Positions 1 through 8,033 of a stretch of DNA of 64,000 nucleotides are shown piece by piece. The stretch's first letter is position 1; the number at the start of each line of letters is the position of its first letter. The notes beneath the pieces were generated by a model. It saw only the letters and a list, made by a program, of their open reading frames with translations. It had not been told where the DNA came from and searched no databases. The DNA is from Paenibacillus sp. SZ31 (GTDB taxonomy: Bacteria; Bacillota; Bacilli; Paenibacillales; Paenibacillaceae): positions 1 through 64,000 of the forward strand of contig NZ_JABBEA010000020.1 of assembly GCF_012912005.1 (NCBI RefSeq). The letters are read 5' to 3'. The position numbers and the translations under genes were made by a program.

Positions 1-419
1 CTACACGAATCCGGCCATGGGCCATTTTTTATTTATTTCCAGTAGGTGTCGCACTTCATATTACAATTCGTCATATATAATAGTTGCTAATTAGCTTTAT
101 CATTATCGTTTATTCATCTCAAATAATAAATAGGCTTATTTTGTATTTTTTTGTCTTATTTTGTCGAAAATAATCCATTAGTGCTCTATAAATATATAAA
201 TATTGTTCTATATAGTTTTAATTGTGATATGTAAATCATTTAATATATAAGTACATATTAAATGATTTACATAAATTTCATATGAGAATTGGTGATTTTC
301 AACTTGCTATCTCAAATATATTTATTAGGTAGTAACACAAACAAGCATCTCTTTCTCCCTATCTATTTGCAGTTTTTTTCTCATTAATAGCACAAAAATT
401 CGCATTTTAAACAAAAAAA
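1..419. other. AT-rich intergenic stretch, no gene seen
   Basis: This stretch is very AT-rich and all frames are interrupted by stops. I see no convincing ribosome binding site with an open frame, no RNA gene and no clear operator. A short inverted repeat around 230-275 (AAATCATTTAATATATAAG region) may form a hairpin of unknown role. It lies downstream of the trehalose genes, which are read away from it on the minus strand. Confidence 0.5.
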
Positions 420-567
420 CTTATTGCGGCCTCGGTTGCTGCTCACCCGGTCTCTGACCGACACTCTTGTCGATGCGCTTTTACACGCAGATCTCTCTAT
501 GTACAAGCGTCCTGCCTACAAAGATAGCTTTGCCCCTCCTTTGATTGAACTTTCACCAACTAGATAA
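420..567 (+). pseudogene. Remnant of a GGDEF-domain C terminus, frameshifted
   Basis: Two adjacent plus-strand frames together read like the end of a diguanylate cyclase (GGDEF) domain. The frame at 426-458 gives AASVAAHPVSD. One base later (from 460) the reading continues as DTLVDALLHADLSMYK and runs to a TAA at 565-567. GGDEF domains typically end with a pattern like SIGVAxxP...DxLLxxADxAMYxAK, which both pieces follow. There is no start codon, no upstream domain and a one-base frame change, so this is a dead fragment. The match is by eye on about 45 codons and could be fortuitous. Confidence 0.4.
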
Positions 568-591
568 TGCGTGCCTCTGGGCACAATAACA

Positions 592-624
592 AAAAAGGAG
601 CTGCACATCACGCAGCCCCTTCTT
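592..624 (-). terminator. Rho-independent terminator after treP
   Basis: Read on the minus strand, the stem AAGGGGCTGC pairs with GCAGCTCCTT around a short loop and is followed by a T-run. It lies just downstream of the treP stop codon and ends the trehalose operon. Confidence 0.75.
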
Positions 625-638
625 GTTGTTGTATTCAA

Positions 639-2657
639 TTAACCTTTCAGATGAACCTTCAGCACACCATTTTGATTAGATGTAACATCACCTGTCGTGA
701 CCTCCACCCGTTCAACCATATCCTGACCATCTGGAATGATAATCGGTGTAATCAGCGGGTATCCCGCATCTTCAATCACCTTACGATCGAATTCCAACAG
801 CTTTTGCCCAGCTTTGACATGCTCGCCAGCTTCGACATGCATATTGAAACCTTCACCCTTGAGGGATACCGTATTAATCCCGACATGGATCAGTACCTGT
901 AAACCACTCGCGTGTTCCAGAATCACCGCATGTTTACTTTTGATTACATGAGCTACCTGAGCATCAAACGGGGCAACTACCACGTTGCCGGAAGGCTCAA
1001 TCGCTACACCCTCACCCATTTGTTTCTCGGCAAAAGCCGGATCAGGCACTTGCTCCAGTGAAACGGCCTGGCCTGTTAATGGCGCCATGATTTCCAGTGT
1101 ATTCACGGCTTCATCCCCGACTTGAGCCGCACTACGAGTGCGCTGGTTCGGATCTGAATTTGCAGTCGAAGAGGTAACGCCCGAAGCAGACTGTGATGTA
1201 ACTGCTTTAGGCTCAGGAACGTTTTCATTGCTTTCATTACGATCTTCTTTTCTCATTTTGGCTCTGCCAAAAATAACGGTCAGTACAAACGGTACAACCA
1301 GGACAATCGCCATGCCGATGAAGAAGACGCCCCACTTGTTAGGGAAAATCGACAGGAATCCAGGTACGCCACCTACACCGATGGAGGTTGCCTGAACATT
1401 ATTCATCGTCAGCAGCACACCACCAATCGCGGAACCGATCATACCGAAGATAAATGGATAACGGTAACGGATATTCACTCCGAAGATCGCCGGCTCGGTT
1501 ACCCCCAGGAAGGCCGACACCGAAGACGTTGCCGCAAGTCCTCTCATTTTCTTTTCACGCAGGACAAGCATCATCGCAAGTGCCGCAGAACCCTGTGCGA
1601 TATTGGACAATGCCAGCATCGGCCACAGGAACGTACCTCCCTGACTACCAATGAGCTGAACATCTACCGCGAGGAACGTATGATGCATACCGGTAATAAC
1701 CAGCAAAGCGTACAGACCACCGTAGATCAGACCACCCAGCGCCGCGTAGGAATCGTATACATAGATCAAGCCGGATGTGATCGCATTCGCAATGGCGAAT
1801 GTAACTGGTCCAATGATCGTAAATGCCAGGAATCCGGTAATCAGCAACGTGACTGGTGCAACGACCAGCAGTTTAATCGAATCATGGACCCTTTTATTCA
1901 GGAAAATCTCCATCTTAGCAAGCAGATAGGCCGATACCAGTACCGGCAGAACCTGCCCTTGATAACCGATCTTCTCAATCTCCCAACCGAACAGATTCCA
2001 TGTTGGCACCGTGCCATTATTCACGGCATCAGCATAACCATATGCACTCAGCAGATCGGGATGTACCAGAATGAGACCAAGCACTATCCCGAGCAGCGGA
2101 CTGCCGCCGAACCTTTTTACAGCTGCCCAACCAATCAGAGCCGGCAGGAACGTAAAGGCTGTACTCGCGATCGTATTAATAATGGACGCAAGATCCTTCC
2201 AGGCTGGATAGACATCCACCAGTGATTTTCCATCAAAGAAAATACCTGGACCTGTAAGAATATTGTTAATCCCGAGCAAAAGACCTGCCGTAATGATTGC
2301 AGGCAAGATCGGAATGAAAATATCCGAGAGTGTTTTAATCGCTCGCTGGATTGGATTTTGCTTTTTACCAGCAACGGCCTTCACATCATCCTTGGAAGAA
2401 CGATCTCCCCCGGTGATCTGAATCATCTCATCATAGACCTTATCCACCAGACCAGGCCCGATAACGACCTGGAATTGTCCTTGGGAAGAGAACTGTCCCT
2501 TGACCAGATCATTCTGATCCAGACTTTCGGTATCCACTTTACTCTCATCGTACAAGGCAAACCGGAGTCGTGTAACACAGTGCGTAGCAGCTTCAATATT
2601 CTCTTTGCCGCCAACTGCCCGGACGATCTCCTCAACCTGTTTTTTATCGATTGCCAT
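639..2657 (-). CDS. treP: Trehalose-specific PTS permease, EIIBCA fusion
   Basis: Phosphotransferase permease that imports trehalose as trehalose-6-phosphate at the membrane. The 672 residues hold EIIB, then EIIC, then EIIA. The EIIB phosphocysteine is about residue 27 in HCVTRLRF. The EIIC part (roughly 105-465) has many hydrophobic helices and the conserved TGMHH motif. After a Ser/Thr/Asn-rich linker comes an EIIA domain with LIHVGINTV, whose His (about 591) is the expected phosphate acceptor. B. subtilis TreP is shorter and lacks its own EIIA, so this version is self-sufficient. Trehalose specificity is inferred from the phosphotrehalase gene immediately upstream (29 bases apart) in the same operon; by sequence alone a sucrose or other glucoside PTS is possible. 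Confidence 0.88.
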   Translation of the reverse strand: MAIDKKQVEEIVRAVGGKENIEAATHCVTRLRFALYDESKVDTESLDQNDLVKGQFSSQGQFQVVIGPGLVDKVYDEMIQITGGDRSSKDDVKAVAGKKQNPIQRAIKTLSDIFIPILPAIITAGLLLGINNILTGPGIFFDGKSLVDVYPAWKDLASIINTIASTAFTFLPALIGWAAVKRFGGSPLLGIVLGLILVHPDLLSAYGYADAVNNGTVPTWNLFGWEIEKIGYQGQVLPVLVSAYLLAKMEIFLNKRVHDSIKLLVVAPVTLLITGFLAFTIIGPVTFAIANAITSGLIYVYDSYAALGGLIYGGLYALLVITGMHHTFLAVDVQLIGSQGGTFLWPMLALSNIAQGSAALAMMLVLREKKMRGLAATSSVSAFLGVTEPAIFGVNIRYRYPFIFGMIGSAIGGVLLTMNNVQATSIGVGGVPGFLSIFPNKWGVFFIGMAIVLVVPFVLTVIFGRAKMRKEDRNESNENVPEPKAVTSQSASGVTSSTANSDPNQRTRSAAQVGDEAVNTLEIMAPLTGQAVSLEQVPDPAFAEKQMGEGVAIEPSGNVVVAPFDAQVAHVIKSKHAVILEHASGLQVLIHVGINTVSLKGEGFNMHVEAGEHVKAGQKLLEFDRKVIEDAGYPLITPIIIPDGQDMVERVEVTTGDVTSNQNGVLKVHLKG

Positions 2658-2685
2658 AGTGTCACTTCCTATTTATAAAATGTGA

Positions 2686-4407
2686 TTAGTCCTGTTGTGG
2701 CACAAGCCACATATAGGATGCATACGGACTGAGGGAGATTTCCTGTGTCAGTACAGGTGCTGCCTCTGTATTCCCAATGAGTAATTCAGCGGATTTGCCT
2801 GCAATATGATCATTCCAGACCGCTTCCGGAAGCGAGAACGTGACGTCTCGTTTACTGAAGTTCGATACAACAATCAGGGTTTCACTTCCATTGGTTCTTG
2901 CGTAAGCAAACACATCTGGATGTGCATCGTCCAGGCGTTCATACAGACCGTCGGTCAGCACGTTAACCTGTTTACGCAGGGCAATCAATTTGCGGTAGTG
3001 GTAGTAGATTGAAGCCGGGTCAGCCAGCTGCTGTTCCACGTGAATGGACGGATACCTTTCATCTACCTTCAGCCAAGGTGTTCCGGTAGTAAATCCGGCG
3101 TTCTTACTTCCATTCCACTGCATCGGTGTTCGGGAGTTGTCCCGGGAACGCTCTTTTACAATGTTGAAAGCTTCTTCAGCGGATTTGCCTCGTTCTTCCT
3201 GAAGCAAACGGTACATGTTCGTCGATTCGATATCGCGGAACTCGCTGACGTCATTCCAGACCGGATTCGGCATTCCGATCTCTTCACCCTGGTAGACATA
3301 AGGCGTACCTTGCATGCCATGAATGGTCGTTGCAAGCATCTTGGCACTCTCCGCGCGATAGTCACCATCATCGGCGAATCGGGACAGCGCCCGGGGCTGA
3401 TCATGGTTATTAAGGAACAGCGCGTTCCAGCCTCCACCGGCTTGCATGCCTGTCTGCCACTCACTAAAGAGCTGCTTCATCGCTTCGAAATCATACGGCA
3501 TCAGTTCCCATTTCTGACCATTCGGATAATCCACTTTCAGGTGGTGGAAGTTGAACGTCATTGAAAACTCCCGGGAAGCCGGGTTCGAATATTGGATGCA
3601 GTGTTCCAGTGTTGTCGAGGACATTTCGCCTACCGTCACCATGTTGTGAGGCCCGAATACTTCATCGTACATCTCGGTGATATACTCATGAACACGCGGT
3701 CCATCCGTGTAATATTTACGCCCATCACCTGGTGACACGCTGCCATCATCATTAGGGAACCGCTGGTCTTTGGAGATCAGGTTAATCACGTCCATACGGA
3801 AACCATCCACACCTTTTTCGGCCCAGAACTTGATCATATCCCGTACAGCTTTGCGTACTTCTTCATTCTCCCAATTCAGATCTGCCTGCGTTTTATCAAA
3901 TAAAGTCAGGAAATATTGTCTCGTCTGTTCATCATACTGCCATGCGGGTCCACCGAACTTGGATTGCCAGTTGTTAGGCACACCGCCGTCCGGAGCAGGA
4001 TCTTTCCAAATATAATAATCCCGATACGGATTATCCTTGGATGAACGGGATTGCTGGAACCACTCATGATCTGTCGAGGAGTGATTCACCACGATATCAA
4101 TCATAAGTTTCATGTCACGAGCCTTCAGACCTTTCAGCAGTTCGTCAAAATCCTCCATCGTCCCATAATCCGGATTAATCCGATAATAGTCCGCTACGTC
4201 ATACCCATTATCATGCTGCGGGGATACATATACCGGCTGCAACCACACAATATCGATACCCAGATGCTGCAAATAATCAAGCTTCTCAGTTAAACCACGA
4301 ATATCTCCCGTACCCGATCCGGTTGTATCATTAAAGCTCTTCGGATATACCTGATATACCGTTGATGTCTTCCACCAAGATGACGGAGTTGTGTTATTAG
4401 AACTCAT
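2686..4407 (-). CDS. treC: Alpha,alpha-phosphotrehalase (GH13)
   Basis: Cytoplasmic GH13 hydrolase that splits trehalose-6-phosphate into glucose and glucose-6-phosphate (the Bacillus gene is called treA). The start chosen (MSSNN) has GGAGG seven bases upstream; a longer frame begins 11 codons earlier without such a site. The 573-residue product has the N-terminal WWKTSTVYQVYPKSF signature, the region-I motif DIVVNHSS, the nucleophile Asp at about 206 in GFRMDVINL, the acid/base Glu at about 261 in VGEMSS and the third acid Asp at about 336 in NNHDQPR. It is first in a two-gene operon with treP. A TreR-like operator overlaps the predicted promoter. Oligo-1,6-glucosidase is the closest alternative, but the PTS neighbour favours phosphotrehalase. 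Confidence 0.88.
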   Translation of the reverse strand: MSSNNTTPSSWWKTSTVYQVYPKSFNDTTGSGTGDIRGLTEKLDYLQHLGIDIVWLQPVYVSPQHDNGYDVADYYRINPDYGTMEDFDELLKGLKARDMKLMIDIVVNHSSTDHEWFQQSRSSKDNPYRDYYIWKDPAPDGGVPNNWQSKFGGPAWQYDEQTRQYFLTLFDKTQADLNWENEEVRKAVRDMIKFWAEKGVDGFRMDVINLISKDQRFPNDDGSVSPGDGRKYYTDGPRVHEYITEMYDEVFGPHNMVTVGEMSSTTLEHCIQYSNPASREFSMTFNFHHLKVDYPNGQKWELMPYDFEAMKQLFSEWQTGMQAGGGWNALFLNNHDQPRALSRFADDGDYRAESAKMLATTIHGMQGTPYVYQGEEIGMPNPVWNDVSEFRDIESTNMYRLLQEERGKSAEEAFNIVKERSRDNSRTPMQWNGSKNAGFTTGTPWLKVDERYPSIHVEQQLADPASIYYHYRKLIALRKQVNVLTDGLYERLDDAHPDVFAYARTNGSETLIVVSNFSKRDVTFSLPEAVWNDHIAGKSAELLIGNTEAAPVLTQEISLSPYASYMWLVPQQD

Positions 4408-4467
4408 GTTAACGCCTCCAATAAATTGTAATGCTCTCATGTAATGTTCTCGGCTAACTTCATATCT

Positions 4468-4496
4468 ATATTACATAAGTAAACATGTATATACAA
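4468..4496 (-). promoter_or_regulatory. treC-treP promoter with TreR-like operator
   Basis: On the minus strand TTGTAT (4491-4496) and TAATAT (4468-4473) are separated by 17 bases and sit about 60 bases before the treC start. The near-palindrome TTGTATATACAT (4485-4496) overlaps the -35 box and differs at one position from the TTGTATATACAA operator known for Bacillus TreR. Trehalose-6-phosphate induction through a TreR repressor is therefore likely, but no treR gene is seen in this window. Confidence 0.65.
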
Positions 4497-4616
4497 GTTG
4501 AAACTATAATATGTATATTCTTCGTCTCTTCTACACATTCCCCATAAATCTTTCCTCTGTAACATTTATTTTGGAACCTGCGTTCGTAAACTCCCTGATA
4601 TCTGTATTGATAAAAC

Positions 4617-4666
4617 AAGAAACCGTCTGTTCTTCCCACGATTGGCGTGGGTAACAGACGGTTTCT
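4617..4666. terminator. Long bidirectional terminator hairpin
   Basis: AAGAAACCGTCTGTT and AACAGACGGTTTCTT form 15 base pairs, extended internally by CCCACG/CGTGGG. A T-rich tail follows on the minus strand. It lies just after the UPF0173 gene (minus strand) and isolates it from the trehalose promoter. Confidence 0.8.
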
Positions 4667-4693
4667 TTTGGTTGAACTTGGTTGTTGTAACAG

Positions 4694-5386
4694 TTACAAG
4701 CTAATGGATTCCCCTGGGGCCAGCACACGGCCTTCCAAACCTTTTGCAGCCAGCTGCTGCACGAAGTGTTCCGCATCCTGACGAATTACCGGGAATGTAT
4801 CATAATGAACCGGAATGGTCAGTTTGGCATTAAACCATTCGGCCGCTTGCAGCGCATCCTCAGGTCCCATGGTGAAATGTCCACCAATCGGCAAGAACGC
4901 TACATCGATATCATGGCGATCACCAATCATTTTCATATCCCCGAAGAGACTTGTATCTCCGGCATGCAAAATGGTTTTGCCACCAATATTAATGATATAT
5001 CCAGCAGGCAAACCTGCATACATGATCCGTTGTTCTTCTTCGAGCACAATCCCGGAAGTATGGAACGCCTGAATCATTTTGGCTTGAGCAAAATCAAGAT
5101 CTACCGTTCCGCCCATGTTCATGCCGAGTGTATCCAGACCTTTCCAAGACATATATGTAGCCAATTCCACAATAGCCACAACTTTGGCGTTATTCGCTTT
5201 GGCAATAGGCTCAGCATCGAGGATGTGATCCATATGTGCATGTGTCAGCAACACAACATCGGTCTTAATATCTTCAGGCTTCGTGACGGCAAGCTCGTTG
5301 CCACGCAGGAAGGGATCAATGATCAGAGACTTTTCTTCTGTGCCCAGCTGTACACTTGAGTGACCGTGGAACGTAATATTCAACAA
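4694..5386 (-). CDS. UPF0173 metal-dependent hydrolase (YtkL-like)
   Basis: Small metallo-beta-lactamase-fold protein of 230 residues, the usual length for UPF0173 proteins such as B. subtilis YtkL. It begins MLNITFHGHSSVQL and carries the metal-binding HAHMDH motif near residue 50-55, with further His and Asp ligands in HAGDTSLFGD and IPVHYDTF. No substrate is known for the family. It stands alone between two GH13 genes, with its own terminator, so the context gives no strong functional hint. Confidence 0.85.
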   Translation of the reverse strand: MLNITFHGHSSVQLGTEEKSLIIDPFLRGNELAVTKPEDIKTDVVLLTHAHMDHILDAEPIAKANNAKVVAIVELATYMSWKGLDTLGMNMGGTVDLDFAQAKMIQAFHTSGIVLEEEQRIMYAGLPAGYIINIGGKTILHAGDTSLFGDMKMIGDRHDIDVAFLPIGGHFTMGPEDALQAAEWFNAKLTIPVHYDTFPVIRQDAEHFVQQLAAKGLEGRVLAPGESISL

Positions 5387-5484
5387 CTTGGATTCCTCCC
5401 GACATATGTTTTGATTATTTTGAAAACCACTATTTATTATAAATCATAGCTCTTCACCAACGCAAAATTACGCTAGCCTCCGTG

Positions 5485-7215
5485 TTATCGCTGCTTACGA
5501 TACACCCTTGCTTCATACGGCTGAAGCTGAATCGCACCTTCATCGGTAGAATAACGTCTGCTTACATTGCTGATGATCAGCTTGGCATGCTCGGAATTCC
5601 AGCCTTCTGGCCAGTGCATCTCAGGCTCATGCCCACGGAAATTCAGAATGATCAGCATCTGCTCATCATCCAGCGTTCGTGTATAGGCATAGATATCCGG
5701 ATCATCCGGCAGCAGCAGTTCATACGCGCCATAGATAAGCACTTTATGTTGTTTGCGAAGGGCAATTAGTTTACGGTAATAATGCAAAATGGATTGCGGA
5801 TCACTTTCGGCATCGGCTACGTTAATCTCAGAATAATTATCATTCACCTGAATCCACGGCTGACCTTGGGTAAACCCTGCGTGTTCCGTATCATCCCATT
5901 GCATTGGCGTCCGGGCATTATCGCGACTCTTCAGCCAGATCGCCTGCATGACTTCATGCTTCGATTTACCTTGACCAATGTAATGATTGTAATAATTTTT
6001 CGTCTCGATGTCCCGGTATTGCTCAATATCGGGGAAAGCAACATTGGTCATGCCAATCTCTTCCCCTTGATAGATGTAGGGCGTTCCTTCGAGTGTAAGC
6101 ATCCATGTCGCCAGCATCTGAGCAGAACGCACCCGATATTTACCGTCATCTCCAAAACGTGAAACCGGACGCGGCTGATCATGGTTGCCCATGTAATTGG
6201 CGTTCCAGCCTCTGCCATGTAAAACCGTTTGCCACCGACTCATGATTTCTTTGAGTTCGGTCAGTTTCCATTCCTTATAATTCCACTTACCAATTCCGGA
6301 GGATTTGGCATCGATGAACATATGCTCAAACTGGAATACCATATTAAGCTCGTCACGATCCGTTCCCACATAAGCCAGCGCTTGTTCAGGCCCAAGTCCA
6401 GAAGTCTCGCCAACCGTCATGGGTCCATAAGGTTTCAGGATCATGTTATTCAGTTTCTTCAGGATGGAGTGTACCTGTTCCAGGTTAGAAAAGAGCTGAT
6501 ATGCTGGAACTACCGGCAGATTATCTGGATTGTGGGCACTAGGCAGCCCCTCTGCCTTGGCGATATGCGCTACTGCATCGAAACGAAATCCGTCGACCCC
6601 TTTTTCCAGCCACCAATGCACCATCTCATACATTTCTTCTGCCATCTGTGTATTGTTCCAGTTGAGATCCGGTTGCTGTTCCGAATACAGATGCAAATAA
6701 TATTCATTCGTCTCGGGATCATGCTTCCATACTGAGCCGCCAAAATAGGACTCCCAATTATTCGGCACCTGACCATTTTTGCCTGAACGCCAAATATAAT
6801 AATCCCGCTTTGGATTCATCTTTGATGAACGCGATTCAGCAAACCATGCATGTTCATCCGACGTATGATTCAACACCAGATCCATCATGATCTTGAGCCC
6901 ACGCTTGTGTGCCTCTGCAAGTAACCGATCAAAATCCTCCATCGTGCCGTATTTGCGTAAAATGGCGTAGTAATCCCGGATATCATATCCGTTATCATGT
7001 CCTGGTGAATCGTAGATGGGACAGAGCCAGATCACATCTACGCCCAAATTCTCCAAATAATCGAGTTTCTCATAGATTCCCTGCAAATCGCCATATCCAT
7101 CCCCGTCCGAATCCTTGAAGCTGCTCGGGTAAATCTGGTATACCACACTCTCTTTCCACCAAACGATATCGCCCACCTCGCTCTCATCTTTGTCCAATAT
7201 ATAATCTCTGTTCAC
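5485..7215 (-). CDS. GH13 alpha-glucosidase, probable maltase type
   Basis: Cytoplasmic GH13 exo-glucosidase of 576 residues that releases glucose from short alpha-glucosides. Motifs: WWKESVVYQIYPSSF, MDLVLNHTSDEH, nucleophile Asp at about 213 in GFRFDAVAHI, acid/base Glu at about 270 in VGETSG and Asp at about 346 in GNHDQPR. The residue after the nucleophile is Ala, whereas alpha-1,6-specific family members have Val there, so alpha-1,4 (maltase-like) activity is inferred. The frame opens with GTG and I see no good ribosome binding site in front of it; a GTG 13 codons in is an alternative. It may process maltose or glycogen breakdown products, since the glycogen genes lie close by. Confidence 0.82.
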   Translation of the reverse strand: MNRDYILDKDESEVGDIVWWKESVVYQIYPSSFKDSDGDGYGDLQGIYEKLDYLENLGVDVIWLCPIYDSPGHDNGYDIRDYYAILRKYGTMEDFDRLLAEAHKRGLKIMMDLVLNHTSDEHAWFAESRSSKMNPKRDYYIWRSGKNGQVPNNWESYFGGSVWKHDPETNEYYLHLYSEQQPDLNWNNTQMAEEMYEMVHWWLEKGVDGFRFDAVAHIAKAEGLPSAHNPDNLPVVPAYQLFSNLEQVHSILKKLNNMILKPYGPMTVGETSGLGPEQALAYVGTDRDELNMVFQFEHMFIDAKSSGIGKWNYKEWKLTELKEIMSRWQTVLHGRGWNANYMGNHDQPRPVSRFGDDGKYRVRSAQMLATWMLTLEGTPYIYQGEEIGMTNVAFPDIEQYRDIETKNYYNHYIGQGKSKHEVMQAIWLKSRDNARTPMQWDDTEHAGFTQGQPWIQVNDNYSEINVADAESDPQSILHYYRKLIALRKQHKVLIYGAYELLLPDDPDIYAYTRTLDDEQMLIILNFRGHEPEMHWPEGWNSEHAKLIISNVSRRYSTDEGAIQLQPYEARVYRKQR

Positions 7216-7337
7216 TATATTAAGCCGTTAATATGTTTTATCCGAAAAGATTCCCTTGTAAACATTTGAAAGGTATCTTATGCAAAAAGACCCGGTCATG
7301 GACCGCGATCTGCGGCTCAATTCCGAGTCCTTCTTTG

Positions 7338-7775
7338 TTAACATAAAAACAACTTAAATGCAGCGTAACCTATCCAGGCACCAATCGTGTTCAGAATAAT
7401 GTCATCCACATCGAACGAACCAACACGCGTGATCAATTGTGTGACTTCAACACCTAGCAGAAGCAGGACAACTGTCGATGTAAAGGTCAGGAACGAACGA
7501 CACCTCCGAAACAACCATGGAATCCAGATTCCCAACGGAATGAACAATACGATATTGCCAAACAGGTTTTTGACCCAGGTATCTGTATTGTACCTCTCCC
7601 TCTCCAAGAGAAGCGGCCGAATCGTCTCGAAGGGTACCAGATTATATTGATAATACATGCCAGGTGTTCGTCCACTGACAAACAGTAAAATGCCCATAAT
7701 CAGTAGGTAAAGAACTGCCATGCAAGCAACAATGGTCAGTATCCACTTGGAGTGGAGCCACGACTTTTCGCTCAT
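7338..7775 (-). CDS. VanZ-like membrane protein
   Basis: A 145-residue integral membrane protein with an N-terminal helix after a short positive stretch, then two or three more hydrophobic segments. The pattern NLVPFETIRP, the conserved NLFGNIVLFIPLG and EVTQL followed by FDVDDIILNTIGAWIGY are hallmarks of the VanZ/YdaH-like family. The founding VanZ affects teicoplanin resistance; most stand-alone members have no known role. It lies between glgP and the GH13 gene on the same strand but is separated from glgP by a strong terminator. Confidence 0.8.
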   Translation of the reverse strand: MSEKSWLHSKWILTIVACMAVLYLLIMGILLFVSGRTPGMYYQYNLVPFETIRPLLLERERYNTDTWVKNLFGNIVLFIPLGIWIPWLFRRCRSFLTFTSTVVLLLLGVEVTQLITRVGSFDVDDIILNTIGAWIGYAAFKLFLC

Positions 7776-7930
7776 TTATTTTATGCCTCCGACCTTGATT
7801 TCCGCGAAGCAGTAAGGTCTATTTTAACGGGATATATATCTTCATGTCCAGTTGTTCAGGGGTCGATTTCCAGACATCCGTCACTTCAAAGTCTGGTCCT
7901 TCCCTCCGTTCATTAATTCACTGTATGCCA

Positions 7931-8012
7931 AAATCCCCTTGTTCTACAAGGAGATGCTCTCTCTACTCTGGTTGATTTACCAGCAGAGATGTCTCTTGTG
8001 AACAAGGGGACT
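7931..8012 (-). terminator. Large terminator hairpin after glgP
   Basis: TCCCCTTGTTC (7934-7944) pairs with GAACAAGGGGA (8000-8010), with a second internal pairing of GAGATG/CATCTC-type segments. A TTTT tail follows on the minus strand. It lies right after the glgP stop and closes the glycogen genes. Confidence 0.7.
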
Positions 8013-8033
8013 TGTTAGCCTAACAATCTGTTC

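Noticed and set aside
4766-5359. 197-codon plus-strand frame over the UPF0173 gene
   Set aside because: It is the mirror image of a conserved metallo-hydrolase gene with clear metal-binding motifs on the other strand.
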